Shown: positions 10,723 to 21,480 of the stretch, one piece after another
Numbering within the stretch: the first letter of the stretch is position 1
Layout of the letters: the number at the start of each line of letters is the position of its first letter
DNA from: Euglena gracilis
Taxonomy: Eukaryota > Euglenida > Euglenophyceae > Euglenales
Assembly: GCA_039621445.1 (NCBI GenBank)
Contig: CP154957.1
Span: forward strand, 29,440,854 to 29,504,853
Length of the DNA: 64,000 nucleotides
Reading direction: 5' to 3'
Notes under the pieces: generated by a model
The model's input: only the letters and a program-made list of their open reading frames with translations
Told to the model about the DNA's origin: nothing
Database searches by the model: none
Program-made: the position numbers and the translations under genes

Positions 10723-12444
10723 CTGTCAGTCGGAGGCGAAGCAGGAAGGGCAGTATGGAAATTCTGCGGGACCACCCACCCACCAGGAGGGGAGCGACGT
10801 TATTTTTTTGCAAAAAAAAATGGGAGTGGCGAAGTGAGTGAAAATGAGTGGAAGAGAGTGCAACAAATATGTTCAACGACAAACGAAGACGAGGCGGGGA
10901 GGGAGGGCCTCCCACCAGGATCTATTAGAAAGCTGTAACTTTGGCTATTACCATTGCTGTTCGATTACACTACGACCCACCCAGCCAGGTGACAACAGTT
11001 GTGGGCCACAAAATGTTCGGTAAAAGCAAAATACATTAAAGTTGCGGTCCAAATGGGTGGAAATGAATGCACACCACTCTTTTGCTCATGTTTCTCCACA
11101 GTTGGTGGAAAGATTCTGAATGCTTGCGTACAAATATGCAAATAAAGTTTTAAAGTTCGGTTCCCGGGGGGAGGGGCGTCCGGATCCCCTTGATAAAGGG
11201 GGGGGGGGCGTGACACCCTCCGTGTATCAACCCTGCCGGACCCCTCCCCCCCCCATACACAAAATTTAACTGGTTTCCAGCCACCCGAAAACTGGACAAT
11301 TCCCTTTTTTTGCTTTCGGAGGCCAAAAATTGGCCGGGGAAAAAAACTGCTGGCTGGTTTGCAGCAATACCCGAGGGGGGTTATGCAAAAAAAAGCACCT
11401 GAAAATGTGCAATGGAGAAAATGCATAAAAAAAGAAAATTTTGCATGTAAATTCCTTAAAATCCCATGGACACTTTTCTGCTGGAGAGGAAATTCAGGGA
11501 ATGCAAAATGCGTTTCGCATTTTTCGCATTTTGTGCATTTTTTTGTGATTGACCAATTCTTCACATTATTTTTTTCACACTATTTTTGTATTTATTGCAT
11601 TCTTTGATTCTTTACTTTTTGAAACTGAATATTTTGGGAAATTCGGTTCCATTTTTTTGTTTTTTGGGTAATTTCTGCATTTTTGCAATTGCGCTTTTTT
11701 TCCTCAGAATTTTGCACAGTGTTGCGCATTTTTTTTGCCAATGTTCTCCAATGTTGTTTTGGCCAATATTTTGAGGCCGAGCCAGCTCATTCCCCATGGG
11801 GAATTCTCACCTCGTTCAACTCGTGAGATTTTAATGTAAAATGTGTCGCGACCAGGGGTTTATACATTTCGGGGAGAGAAATTTTCTGCAATGGTACCCT
11901 CGGGCGGGTTTGGTACAGTTTATGTTTGGGAGGAAAAATCAGGCCCTTTGGGGGGCCTTATATTTGGAGTGTTTAACTACACAGAGTTCACCAAAAGAAA
12001 GCCTGCACACAACCCCCCCTCGCCATGAAATTCTTACACAACCAAAATGTGGCACATACGCATCCAACAACTTGCCAATGTCACAAAAGTGTACCGCTTT
12101 TATGTGTGTCACTCAGAAACTTGTACATCAGGGGAAAATGAATCTGTAATTTCATTAGAATTTTCCTGCAGTTTCCACCTTTGTTTGCAATCACCACCAT
12201 ACAACCCCCTCCGGCCCGGGGGGGGGGGGGCAGAAGACAGCTGCCGCATGAAAATTTCTTGCTTAGATTCCAAAAAAAGCGAAATATTTACATAGAAAAA
12301 CGTGCCGATGCCACCCATTTCACAATTACACACCCAAATCAAACTCCCACGCTGCCCCCTGATGACTTTCATACTTGGGGAAAATTGAATAGAATCAGGA
12401 TCAGAATCAGCATCAATTATGAAATGCATTCAAAAAAATTTTAC

Positions 12445-12632
12445 CATTAGATTTGATGGTGAGAATGGGGAATGGGGGGAACGCAACAACTGCTTCATCT
12501 TCATGAAGAACATGACATACTGCATCAGAAATGTTCGGAATGCAACTACCATGGTCAGATACGTTGATATTTAAGAGTTCTGTACCAACATAATTCAGAG
12601 TCGGGAACATGGATTCATTCAATGGACCCAAA
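12445..12632 (-). CDS. Cadherin-like secreted protein, exon
   Basis: It encodes MFPTLNYVGTELLNINVSD, matching the N-Y-x-G-x-x-x-L-x-I-x-V-x-D strand that ends this domain type. A short Cys-containing loop follows, then HVLHEDEAVVAF, the ED motif opening the next repeat. It runs to AATG|GTAAAA. An internal donor (CATG|GTAGTT) is possible. Neither donor is in phase with the exon at 10616-10722, so a missing exon between them is inferred. The acceptor (GGTGAG|TTTGGG) is the least certain boundary. Confidence 0.6.
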
Positions 12633-13350
12633 CTCACCATCATTTATTTTTCCTCGAAAATCCAACCACCCATGACCCACAACGTTTTTTAAAAAACTGA
12701 CTCATCGTGTGAATCAGAGGTTATTTTTAGGACCTAGGAGGACGGGGGTCCGGACCCTGCAATTGCTTACCGACCCCCCCCCGGGGGGGTTACTTTCAAA
12801 AAACCACTTTTCAAAAACCATTCGGCCACTTTGGCCACTCAGACCAAAATGGCCCAAAAATCAATGGATTTGGCAAAAAAACCCAAAAAATCACCTCACC
12901 TTTGGCACTGAATGGCCACTTTCGCCAACGGGGGGGGGGGGGGCTGGAGACAAAAACCAGTCAGTCACTCCGAAAAAAACCAGTGGTCACCCCCTTGGGT
13001 GGGGTCGGACACACCTTAAGCAATGGCATGGTCCGCACCCACCCACTCACCCCGAGGTGGGCTCCCTGGGTGGAGTTTTGGGGGGTCTGGGGTCCAAAAA
13101 GAAAAAGCGCCGAAAAGAGGAAAACCCCGCCTCTGGCGGGGTACCGCTCGGCCTGACCCCCCCCCCTTATGGGGGGGCTCGGCCGAGCCCCCCCCCCCCG
13201 CCCACCCCTCCCCTCCCACTCCTGGGGTCACGCAACTTTAAAAAAAAAATACTCTGGTGTGAATCCAACATGCAAAAGCCATCCACTGAGTCTTGAAACC
13301 CCACAGGTTCATGAGTAGCGATCTGAGGTTTGTTTCGACTGTAACGTCAC

Positions 13351-13529
13351 ATGTGCCTGTGTGTCATCGCCATTGAAGCCATTAAAATTTTTTAAATACG
13401 TCTCATCCACAGGAGTCACCCAAGGGGTCACGCAGGGGTTGAATGAATCAACAGCTGGGACATATCGCACATTGGCCAGTGCCCAGTTCAGCTGCTGAAG
13501 TGTGCCTTTAATCCAAATTGAACTGTTAC
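13351..13529 (-). CDS. Cadherin-like secreted protein, second exon
   Basis: The acceptor is CCTTTTGCAG|GTAACAG. The first two bases complete the Gly codon left by the first exon, giving QNGKGNSSIWIKGTLQQLN. That is followed by WALANVRYVP, the repeat's helix and Tyr strand. An Asn/Asp/Gly-rich loop follows, then DDTQAH. The donor is placed at CAT|GTGACG. The frame runs on for 16 more codons, so the end is approximate. Confidence 0.68.
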
Positions 13530-14408
13530 CTGCAAAAGGCAAGTCAATAAAAAAAAATTCTGAGGCACTGAAAAGTGAAACAAAGACACATTAAAATGAA
13601 ATTAGTTGAAATTGTTTCCGAAAAGTGAAAATTGGCTGTGATGTAATCCGCCTATGTGTCATGGGGGGGGGGGGTGTTGTGAAAAGCATGCTTCTGGTCA
13701 ATAAACCCTGCCTCAATTGAGGTTCAAACCCGGGAAAACCTGGGGGGAAAGTTCCAAGAGAATTTCTATCCAGCGGATAACCGTTTTCGGTTTCTTTCAA
13801 AGAAAGGAAAATAAAAAAAAATTCAAAACACTTTGCAAATTACTTTTTACCCCAAAAATGACCCTTTGACAGAGCTTCATGTGTTCAATATGGTCTGTGT
13901 AGATATGTCTGGATCTAGAAATATCGATAGAAATACATGGAGAAATATTCACAGATATTCATAGATATATGTGCAAAGATACATTCATATAATATGGTCA
14001 AAACATCAAAGCTAGAGGGTTACAGTCACTTACAAAAATTATTTGAAAAATGCTCAGCACCAATCAAATCTGAGCAAAATTCATTTGTCATGAAAGCAGC
14101 GATCAAAACAAAGGGGCTGGCAACGCACCATCTTGGTAGGCAACTGCTTGGTGACCAGGCCAGAAGTAGGGGTCGTCAAACATTTAATTCGTCAAATTTT
14201 TTTCTGAAATCATTTCAATTCTTCTTCTGGGATTTAAAACCTATTGTGGTTCTCGTCACAAAAAAGGGATGCTTAGTGATCAATAATACATTTTGGGAAT
14301 AATGTTCTCAGATCAGCAATTGTAACAGCCACAGCCAAACGCAAATCATACAACAGATTTTGTTCACAGTTTGGACTTTGATGACCCCAAGCCAGAAATA
14401 AAGTTTAC

Positions 14409-14734
14409 CTTTGCCATTTTGTAACACAAGGCGCGCCTCAAGCTTGGAGCAGTTAGGAAGGGCGTCATCCACAATCCAGATTGGGTTCCCTGTGATAGTC
14501 AGGGAAGCCGAAAGTTGATGGTGGGGCCACACCAAGGATGTACTCCGTGTTGGTGGTGACAGAGTAAGTGTCGTTCACCTGTGTGATTGCAATTGGAGCA
14601 TTTGGTGAAGGCGGGGATGGTGAAGGCGAGGGTGAGGGGGCTGGGGATGGCGAAGGAGATGGTGAAGGGGAATCCGGAACAGCTTGGACGCCCAGAAAAT
14701 GGGCTAAGAGTAAGGGGAAAACCCAGAGTTTCAT
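14409..14734 (-). CDS. Secreted cadherin-like protein, first coding exon (signal peptide)
   Basis: The ATG begins a classic signal peptide: MKLW, a hydrophobic core VFPLLLAHFLGV, then a small-residue cleavage region (QAVP). It is followed by an (SP)n linker of about 20 residues and the first beta-sandwich strands (IAITQVNDTYSVTT). Further on, a second frame carries LTITGNPIWIVDDALPN and LEARLVLQNGKG up to AAAG|GTAAAC. The two parts are in different frames with only about 30 bases between them, too short for an intron. So either the allele has a one-base frameshift near 14500 or the sequence has an indel error. The protein is expected to be secreted or displayed at the cell surface. The start is chosen from the signal peptide and from the acceptor nine bases upstream. 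Confidence 0.7.
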
Positions 14735-14760
14735 GGATGGTTCCTGCGAGAAGACAAGCA
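14735..14760 (-). promoter_or_regulatory. Probable spliced-leader trans-splice acceptor
   Basis: A pyrimidine-rich stretch (TGCTTGTCTTCTCGCAG) ends nine bases before the ATG of the cadherin-like gene. No upstream exon is evident. An acceptor this close to a start codon is the arrangement used for spliced-leader addition in Euglenozoa. Inferred from position and sequence only. Confidence 0.5.
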
Positions 14761-14999
14761 GGCTGGAACACTTGCCCCATTGGCGCGCTTCGCTAAAAAA
14801 ATTTTGTTCCTCTTCCCTGGGTGCTGGCCCCAAATACTGGTTTCCCTCTGGATGAAGGGAAAAATTAAATCCCCAAGGCCGGATTATTGGTACCTTTTGG
14901 GTGTGTGTGGCCAATGGTGAAATGCCGCCAGTCTTTGGTGCGACCCAACCAATGGAAACCCTTGAGGTGGACCCTTGGCCTGCTCCGTAAAGGGCAAGG

Positions 15000-17100
15000 G
15001 TTTTCTTTGTTTGATGTCACCTTGGTCCAGAAGCTGGGGGGTGTTATTGTAGTTTAAAGGGTGCGGCCAAAAATAACAGGAGATCATCAAAAAAATATGG
15101 GAAAAATTAGAGTTTCATAAAATTGACGAAAATTTTTGAAAAGGAAAGCTTTTTAGAGATATATAGAAAGTCATCTCTTCTCCACTAAGACTGCGAGCTC
15201 AAGGTTCTGAGGATCAAGGGCAAGTCGTGCTATGGATGTTAAGAAAGCTTCAGAGTTTGAAGGAGGCCTTTTTAGATAGGGATCAGCCCCCTCCGCTCGC
15301 TGGGTTGAGGACAAAAGCTTGGGTGGGCTAAGGCCACTTCAGGCCATTGTACAGCCTGTTTTGTGTCCTTGTAAGTGTGGTGGCCAAGCCACATGGATGT
15401 GCCGTGTGGTGACCATGTCTGTGATGGTTGCTTTTCTGACCACACCTCTGTAATTTGTCCCAATTGGACGTCCGCGGAGCTTTCACAATTTCACCTTTTT
15501 TTGTTTGTGGGACCACTTGGAGACCGGCACATCCGAAGAGTGGGCGAGGTACACAGACAAAAATTACTATTTGAGGACCCACATCAGGGGGGGAATACTG
15601 CAAAAATTCAAAAAAAAAGTTCAAAAAAACGTAAATTGGATATTCCTCCTGGAGCTTTCTGGAACTGTGCACTTTTCTGCTGGGGAGGAGAAAATTTTTG
15701 ACTCCTCCGGGAAAAACTCGTATGCATTTTTAGGTTCATTAACAAAATAAGAATGCCACACAGCGCGGTTTAATTCTGTGTTGAAAGCCTTGAAAAGAGC
15801 TCTCAATTAATTGAGGTACAACACGCCAACTGAATTGCCAAATCTGTCCAACAGAAAAGTTTATTTTCAGACAACACGATTTCATTACCCCGATAATATT
15901 GAATGGGCTGTTCATAATTCTCAGGGATGAAATTGTGAAATGGATTTTGAGGATTTCAGACCCAGGAACCTGTTGCACACCTCGATGAAAGCTCTTCTCA
16001 AAGACTGTTGACAGTTGGTGACAGAGTTCAGCCACACTGAATGACGCTTATTCTTATTCTGAACAATCATAGCCTCACCCCCCCCCTCAAAATGGCCACC
16101 CTCAAAGTGGCCAATTTGACAAATTTTTGGTTTACCCCTCTCAAAGTGGCCACCTTCTCTCGGCGCCAAAGGCACCGAAGACCAAAATTGACCCGCCCCC
16201 AAATGTCCCCCTGCCAGTTTGATGCGCCATCTCAAGGACAGTTTGGTGCCACATCTTGAAGCCAGTTTTGTGCCCCAGGTAGGGGTCAATGGTGCCACGG
16301 TGTGGGCCATTGGTGCCATCGGTGGGGGCCAGTTTGGTGCCATATCTTGGGGTCAATTCTGTGTCACAGGTGGGAGCGAGTTTGGTTACACATTTTTTCC
16401 ATTCACTCGCATTTTTCGGAACCAGGACAGGAACACCTGCGACCTGAAAATTCTTCTCTACCTTTTTTCTGAAAATGTTTTCATTTTGACGCCGTGGTTC
16501 CCCCCTCCCACTGCCTACTCTCCAAAGAAACAAAAACGTTGGAAGGGTTTGTGGACCGCAAGTTCACTCCAACCATTGATGGAGGTGTTGGGGTCACAGG
16601 AGGGTTGCAGGGGGGGGGGATTTGGGGGGAAATGAGTTTTGCAGCAGGTCACACATGACTTGCATGATATCATTTTTCCTCTATTTTGTCCCATTCAGGA
16701 ATTTGCATGATTGGGGTCCAGCAACAAGAGCTCAGCGACCCCCCCCCAATTCCCCTTATTGGCCGGTTGGCCTCCGGGGGGGGGGGATAGGGGGGGGATA
16801 ACATGACTTTGGGTTTTCTTCTGGGCTTTCTCGCAAACTGCAACAACAGGCACAGATAATCCCAGTTTGGGCACTGCGGCAAAAATGGGAATGTTTGCAG
16901 CTGAGTTTCGACCCATTTCAGGGATATGGCCCCCGCCCCTGGGTAGGTGATGAAAACCGCTGATTATCACCATGACCGCGGCCTGGTTCCCAAATTTTTG
17001 TTCAGTCGCGAGTGACTGGGTCCCGAGCTCCCGAATCACCTCTGTCGACCCCCAACTCCGCGCCAGGCCCGAGTTATTAACCGGCGAAGGGGTCCAAACT
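15000..17100. other. Gene-poor stretch upstream of the cadherin-like gene
   Basis: No supportable gene. It holds degenerate copies of a GAAAGCTCTTCTCAA family (about 15785-15830 and 15980-16005, in opposite orientations) and short GGTGCCA-type tandem phrases at about 16190-16390. C-run/G-run hairpins lie near 16740-16800. The minus-strand open frames here pass through these repeats. Confidence 0.5.
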
Positions 17101-17989
17101 GGGTAGGACTGCCCCCCCTTTCAACTCTGGCATTTCGCCGGGGTGAGATTCTCAGTCAAAAAAATCAAATTTTCGAAAACATCTCGAGAAAACGAGAAAA
17201 AGAGAAAAAAAGGAAGTGTCAATCAGATGAAACGTACCCCCACAGACCCTCTATCGCCCCCCCCCCCGTTCGCCGTTTCGGCTACCGACACGTCTGGCCC
17301 GTGTTCCGGCGCGCTTTTTTGTGGCCCAAAACGGCCATTTTGGGGTGTTTTTGGGGCCGTTTTTTGTCAAAAAATCGATTTTTCCAACATATCTCGACAA
17401 TGAATCAAAATCAAGGGAAATGTCCGGAGACGGGAAAATGAAGCCCTTGGAATGCCCTATCCAACCATGCTTTACTTTTCCCCCAACTCTTCGTGTAGCC
17501 CGGGTTACGGCCATTTTTCGGCCAATTTTGGCGCATTTCTGGGGCCATTTTAGGCTGTTTTCGGGGTAAAAAAATTGATGTTTCCAAAGTATCTCGGAAA
17601 TCAAGAAAAATCAAAGGAAATGTCCAGAGACCTAAATTGAAGCCCTTGGAGCGCCCTATCTAATGGAATTCTGATTTCCTCGTAACTCCCCCAAGCCCAA
17701 GATTTGGCCGATTTACGTTCCAGCGCGGCAGGCTTCTGACTCTTCCGTTTTCAGCCATTTTGGGGCCAAACGATTCGAAAAAAAAAATCGAAAAAATTCT
17801 ACCTAGAACCAAATGTTTTGGCCTTCTGGACGCAGAAAATCTGTTTTTGGGCCGAAAATGGCCACCTCGGGAACCGGCGGATTATCACCATGACCCCGGC
17901 TCCGTTCCCGGAATTTTTTTCAGTTGCGAGCGACTGGACTTCTAGTTTCCGAATCGCCTCCGTTTGACCCCCAACTCCCCGCCAGACCC

Positions 17990-18075
17990 CCCCCATAAAT
18001 GACACCCCCCAAAAGTGACACAACCCCCCCCCCCGCCAGAAATAACACCCCCCATAAGTGACACTATCCCCCCTC
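17990..18075. repeat. CATAAGTGACACC hairpin element
   Basis: C-run arms alternate with the word ATAARTGACACC. The same word flanks the hairpin at 19385-19475, where the right arm reads GGTGTCATTTATG. One of several word-specific C-run/G-run hairpin families in the window. Confidence 0.55.
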
Positions 18076-18299
18076 CCGCCAGAATTTTTTTTAAGAGCGC
18101 ATGGTAAAGTGCGTTATGTGTGCGTAAGGATCGGCGTGGCGAAGATCCTGAAGTTTCGGTCAACTCACTCCATTTCCCAGACGTGTGCAAAATTTCCAGA
18201 GGTGAGTTGGTCCACCATCATGCGCCTGCAAATGAAAGCCACCCAAATCTGCAAAGGCGTCCAAACCGGAAAAGGGGAAAAAGAAATGTCGGAGGCAGT

Positions 18300-18749
18300 T
18301 ACACCTAGCGTCTGAAATGTTTGCCCACGGTCGGCAAAAATATTTGCCAAAACCTGTCAAAATTTTTGCACAGCGCCCTCAAAAAAAATTGCCCAAAGGT
18401 CTCAAAAATTTTTGCACCGCGCCGCCAAAAATATTTGCACTTCCTCAAAAAATATTTGCCCTCCGTCATTTTATTTTTGCACAATGAAAAAAAAGGGCTG
18501 CACTGCACAATGGAAAAACATCCACGCCGATTGAAGTTTCAAAGGGCAACTGTGCAAAACACCCGATCCAAGTGCAGAAATTTTCGGAACGGAAGCAAAT
18601 ACTTTTGGGATAAAGTGCAAACATTTTTGAGATGAAGTGCAAACAAATTGTTGGGATGTGCAAACATTTTTGAGATAAAGTGCAAAAATATTGACCGGAA
18701 GTGCAAAAATATACGGTGTGAAGTGCGAAAATTTCAGGCGTTGGGTGTA
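18300..18749 (+). mobile_element. TA-flanked MITE-like element (CACCTA ends)
   Basis: Terminal inverted repeats begin TA-CACCTAGCGTCTGAAA on the left and read TTCAGGCGTTGGGTG-TA on the right. The flanking TA suggests a TA target duplication, as for Tc1/mariner-type elements. The inside is a run of TTTTTGCA/TGCAAAAA phrases. A full copy lies on the other strand at 50408-50804 with the same ends. It has no transposase, so it would be non-autonomous. Confidence 0.75.
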
Positions 18750-18899
18750 ATGAAATATGCGGAGTTGGGACAGAAGTTGTATGATTTTTTTGTGATGATC
18801 CGAGACGTTCGAGTTGATCCCAGAGTCGTTGGTGCAACGCGGGATGGAGTAGCAGATCTTGACCCCGATGCTCTCACCGCTGGGACCGGCGTTGGCTGA

Positions 18900-19298
18900 C
18901 CAACCGCAGGGGGATCGTGTGTACGGGCCGGCCCTCCCCCTGACTTTGCGAACATTGCCCTTGATGTGTTGAACACCCTGGATGGCCATGATGTTCCTCA
19001 ATCGAATCTCCCTGATGAGCCTGAATCCGATCCTGATCCTGATGCCGAGGAGGAAGAATACGATGAGGATGAACCTCCGAGGGAAAGTGCTGTCCCTCCG
19101 GCCAGCTTACCGGCACCCACAGGCGTTCCGGTTCTACCCCCCCCCCTGTGATTGCCTCCAGGAACGGGATGCTTTCGCTGTGAGCGTCCATTGCACCAGC
19201 CCAATGCCGTTCAATGTCCCAACCCTCTGTGTCATGTTTGGTATCACAGTGGATGCTTGAGCGTTTCAACCTCCGGCATGTGTTTGGCGTGCCGTTGA
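18900..19298 (+). pseudogene. LINE-like ORF fragment with PHD-type zinc finger
   Basis: After a stop at 18897 one frame reads an acidic, proline-rich segment (DEPESDPDPDAEEEEYDEDE). It then meets a TGA at 19149 next to a C-run and, in the same frame, a zinc finger. The finger spacing is C-x2-C-x10-C-x4-C-x4-H-x2-C-x8-C-x2-C (CFRCERPLHQ ... CHVWYHSGC ... CLAC), the C4HC3 pattern of PHD fingers. PHD-like fingers in the N-terminal ORF are common in protist and algal non-LTR retrotransposons. A fragment of a cellular PHD protein is the alternative. No reverse transcriptase follows nearby, so this is a remnant. Confidence 0.55.
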
Positions 19299-21432
19299 GG
19301 ACCGAGAGTCTCCTTTACGGACCAAGTGGTTCGTACACAGGCCTTGATCTTCACCTTTGCCTTGCACCTGCACCTTGGACCGTCGTATGTGACACCCCCC
19401 CATAAGTGACACCCCCCCATAAGTGACACCCCTGGGGGGGTTAGAGGCCATGGGGGGTGTCATTTATGGGGGCGGTATTCACGCGCGAAGGGGTCCAAAC
19501 TGGGTAGGATTGGCCCGCCCCCCCCCTCTTCCGACTCTGCCATTTCGCCGGGGGTCCAAAAATCGGTGGAAAAAATCAATTTTTCGAAAATATCTCGAGA
19601 AAACGTACATTATTTCTGGAGATGTTGGTCTGACGAAATGTACCCCCATAGACCCTCTATCGCCCCCTATTCGCCGTTTTGGCCACCGACACGGCCGTAT
19701 CTCGGCCCAGGCGGGGAGTTGGCCCAAACCGCGCATACCGGTGGATGGGGCGTCCCAAAGTTGTGGAAGGACGTCCTCTTTACTTTTTCTCAACTCCGCA
19801 GCGTTTTCGACATATTTTGAATTTTTCGATTTTTTGACCCCAAAAATGGCCCCTTTTGCCTGTCCAACAAAATTTCTTTGGGAAAAAAACGGTAGACAAC
19901 TTTTTTGCTCGGGCCATATCTTCGGACTGGCGGGGAGTTGGGGGCAAAATGAGGGCTCTGGAGAAACTAGGGATCCTCTCCTAACCTACAGGCTATTTAC
20001 TTTTGGTCCCCGGAAATCCAATCACATCGATAATCCTCGGGGGCCCGGACCTACGGGGGGTCCGACCCCCCCTCCGGCCCCGGTGGTAAGCTTCGCTCTT
20101 ACTCTAAAGAGATAAGAGCTCAGCGACCAGGGTGTGATGTAGAGCTAAGCTCTTTGGGAGACCACCCCGGCCCGGCCCGGCCTGCCAGCGGCCCAGCGGC
20201 CCGGCCTGGCGGCCGGCAGCCCGGCGGCCCGGCGGCCCGGCCGGCGCTCATTTTTGGTTCAAAAACACTTTTTCCAGGGCCGGGAGGTCCAAAAACATCG
20301 TTTTGGGCAAAAAAAAAATTTTCTATATTTTTCGACTTTTTTTTACCCGAAAATGCCCCCAAATCCATTGGTTTCGGGCTAAAAACGGGGGTCCGAGGAT
20401 CAAAAAACGCTCATTTTCGGCCGAAAAATACATTTTTAGGGTCCCGGAGGTCAAAAAACATGGTTTTGGGCGAAAAAATTTTCTTCCGAATTTCTTCGAC
20501 TTTTTGACCCAAAAATGGCTAAGTCCACCGGCCAGGGGCGGGCCGAGCCAGGGGGGCATGGCGGGGGGTCTGGGTCGGAATTTTTTTTTTGCTCAAAAAC
20601 ACTTTTTTTCGAGGTTTTTCGACTTTTTTTCACCCGGTTTTGACCCAAAGTCCATAGGACTCGGGCCCAAAACGGGGCGCTGGCGGGTCAAAAAACGCTC
20701 ATTTTCGGCTCAAAAACAGTTTTTCCGGGTCCGGGAGGCCAAAAAACATCGTTTTGGGCATAAAAAAAGTTTTCGATTTTTTCGACTTTTTTTTGGCCGA
20801 AAACGGCTAAGTCTGACAGTGGGAAAAGTGTACAAAATGGCCCAAATTGACCCAAAAATGGCCGTATCTCGGGCTAGGCGGGGAGTTGCGGGGGGGAGTT
20901 GCGGGGAAATCCAAATACCAGTAGATAGGGCGTTCCAAGGGCTTCAAATTAGGTCTCCGGACATTTTTTTCAACTCCCCACCATTTTGGAGATATGTTGC
21001 AAAAACTGGTTTTTTGGCCTGTTTTGGGCTCCAAATGGCAGAGTCCCCCCTTGGTGAAACCACAAAACGGCCATATCTCGGCCCAGGCGGGGAGTTGGCC
21101 CAAACCGCGCATACCAGTGGATAGGGCGTCCCAAAGTTGTGGAATGAGGGACTCTTTACTTTTCTCAACTGCCCGGCGTTTTCGAGATATTTTGAATTTT
21201 TCGATTTTTTGACCCCAAAAATGACCCCTTTTGCCTGTCCAACAAAATTTCTTTGGAAAAAAAAACGGTAGACAACTTTTTTGCTCGGGCCATATCTTCG
21301 GACTGGCGGGGAGTTGGGGGCAAAATGAGGGCTCTGGAGAAACTAGGGATCCTCTCCTAACCTACAGGCTATTTACTTTTGGTCCCCGGAAATCCAATCA
21401 CACCGATAATCCTCGGGGGCCCGGACCAACTC

Positions 21433-21480
21433 AGGGGGGGGGGGGGGGGGGTGGGGGGGGGGGGGGGGGGGGGGCGGGGG
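21433..21480. repeat. Long G-run in the duplicated block
   Basis: About 45 nearly uninterrupted G bases inside the second copy of the 19.7/21.1-kb duplication. The first copy has only a short G-run at the equivalent place (about 20054), so the run expanded after duplication. Strong G-quadruplex potential. Confidence 0.9.

Noticed and set aside
10965-11564. 199-codon minus-strand ORF
   Set aside because: It crosses a C-run/G-run hairpin and T-rich DNA, shows no domain pattern, and has no plausible splice links to the cadherin-like gene.
12109-12429. Extra exon of the cadherin-like gene
   Set aside because: A frame is open but no domain strand, phase-matched donor or convincing acceptor could be found. 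The missing exon between 12.4 and 10.7 kb remains unplaced.
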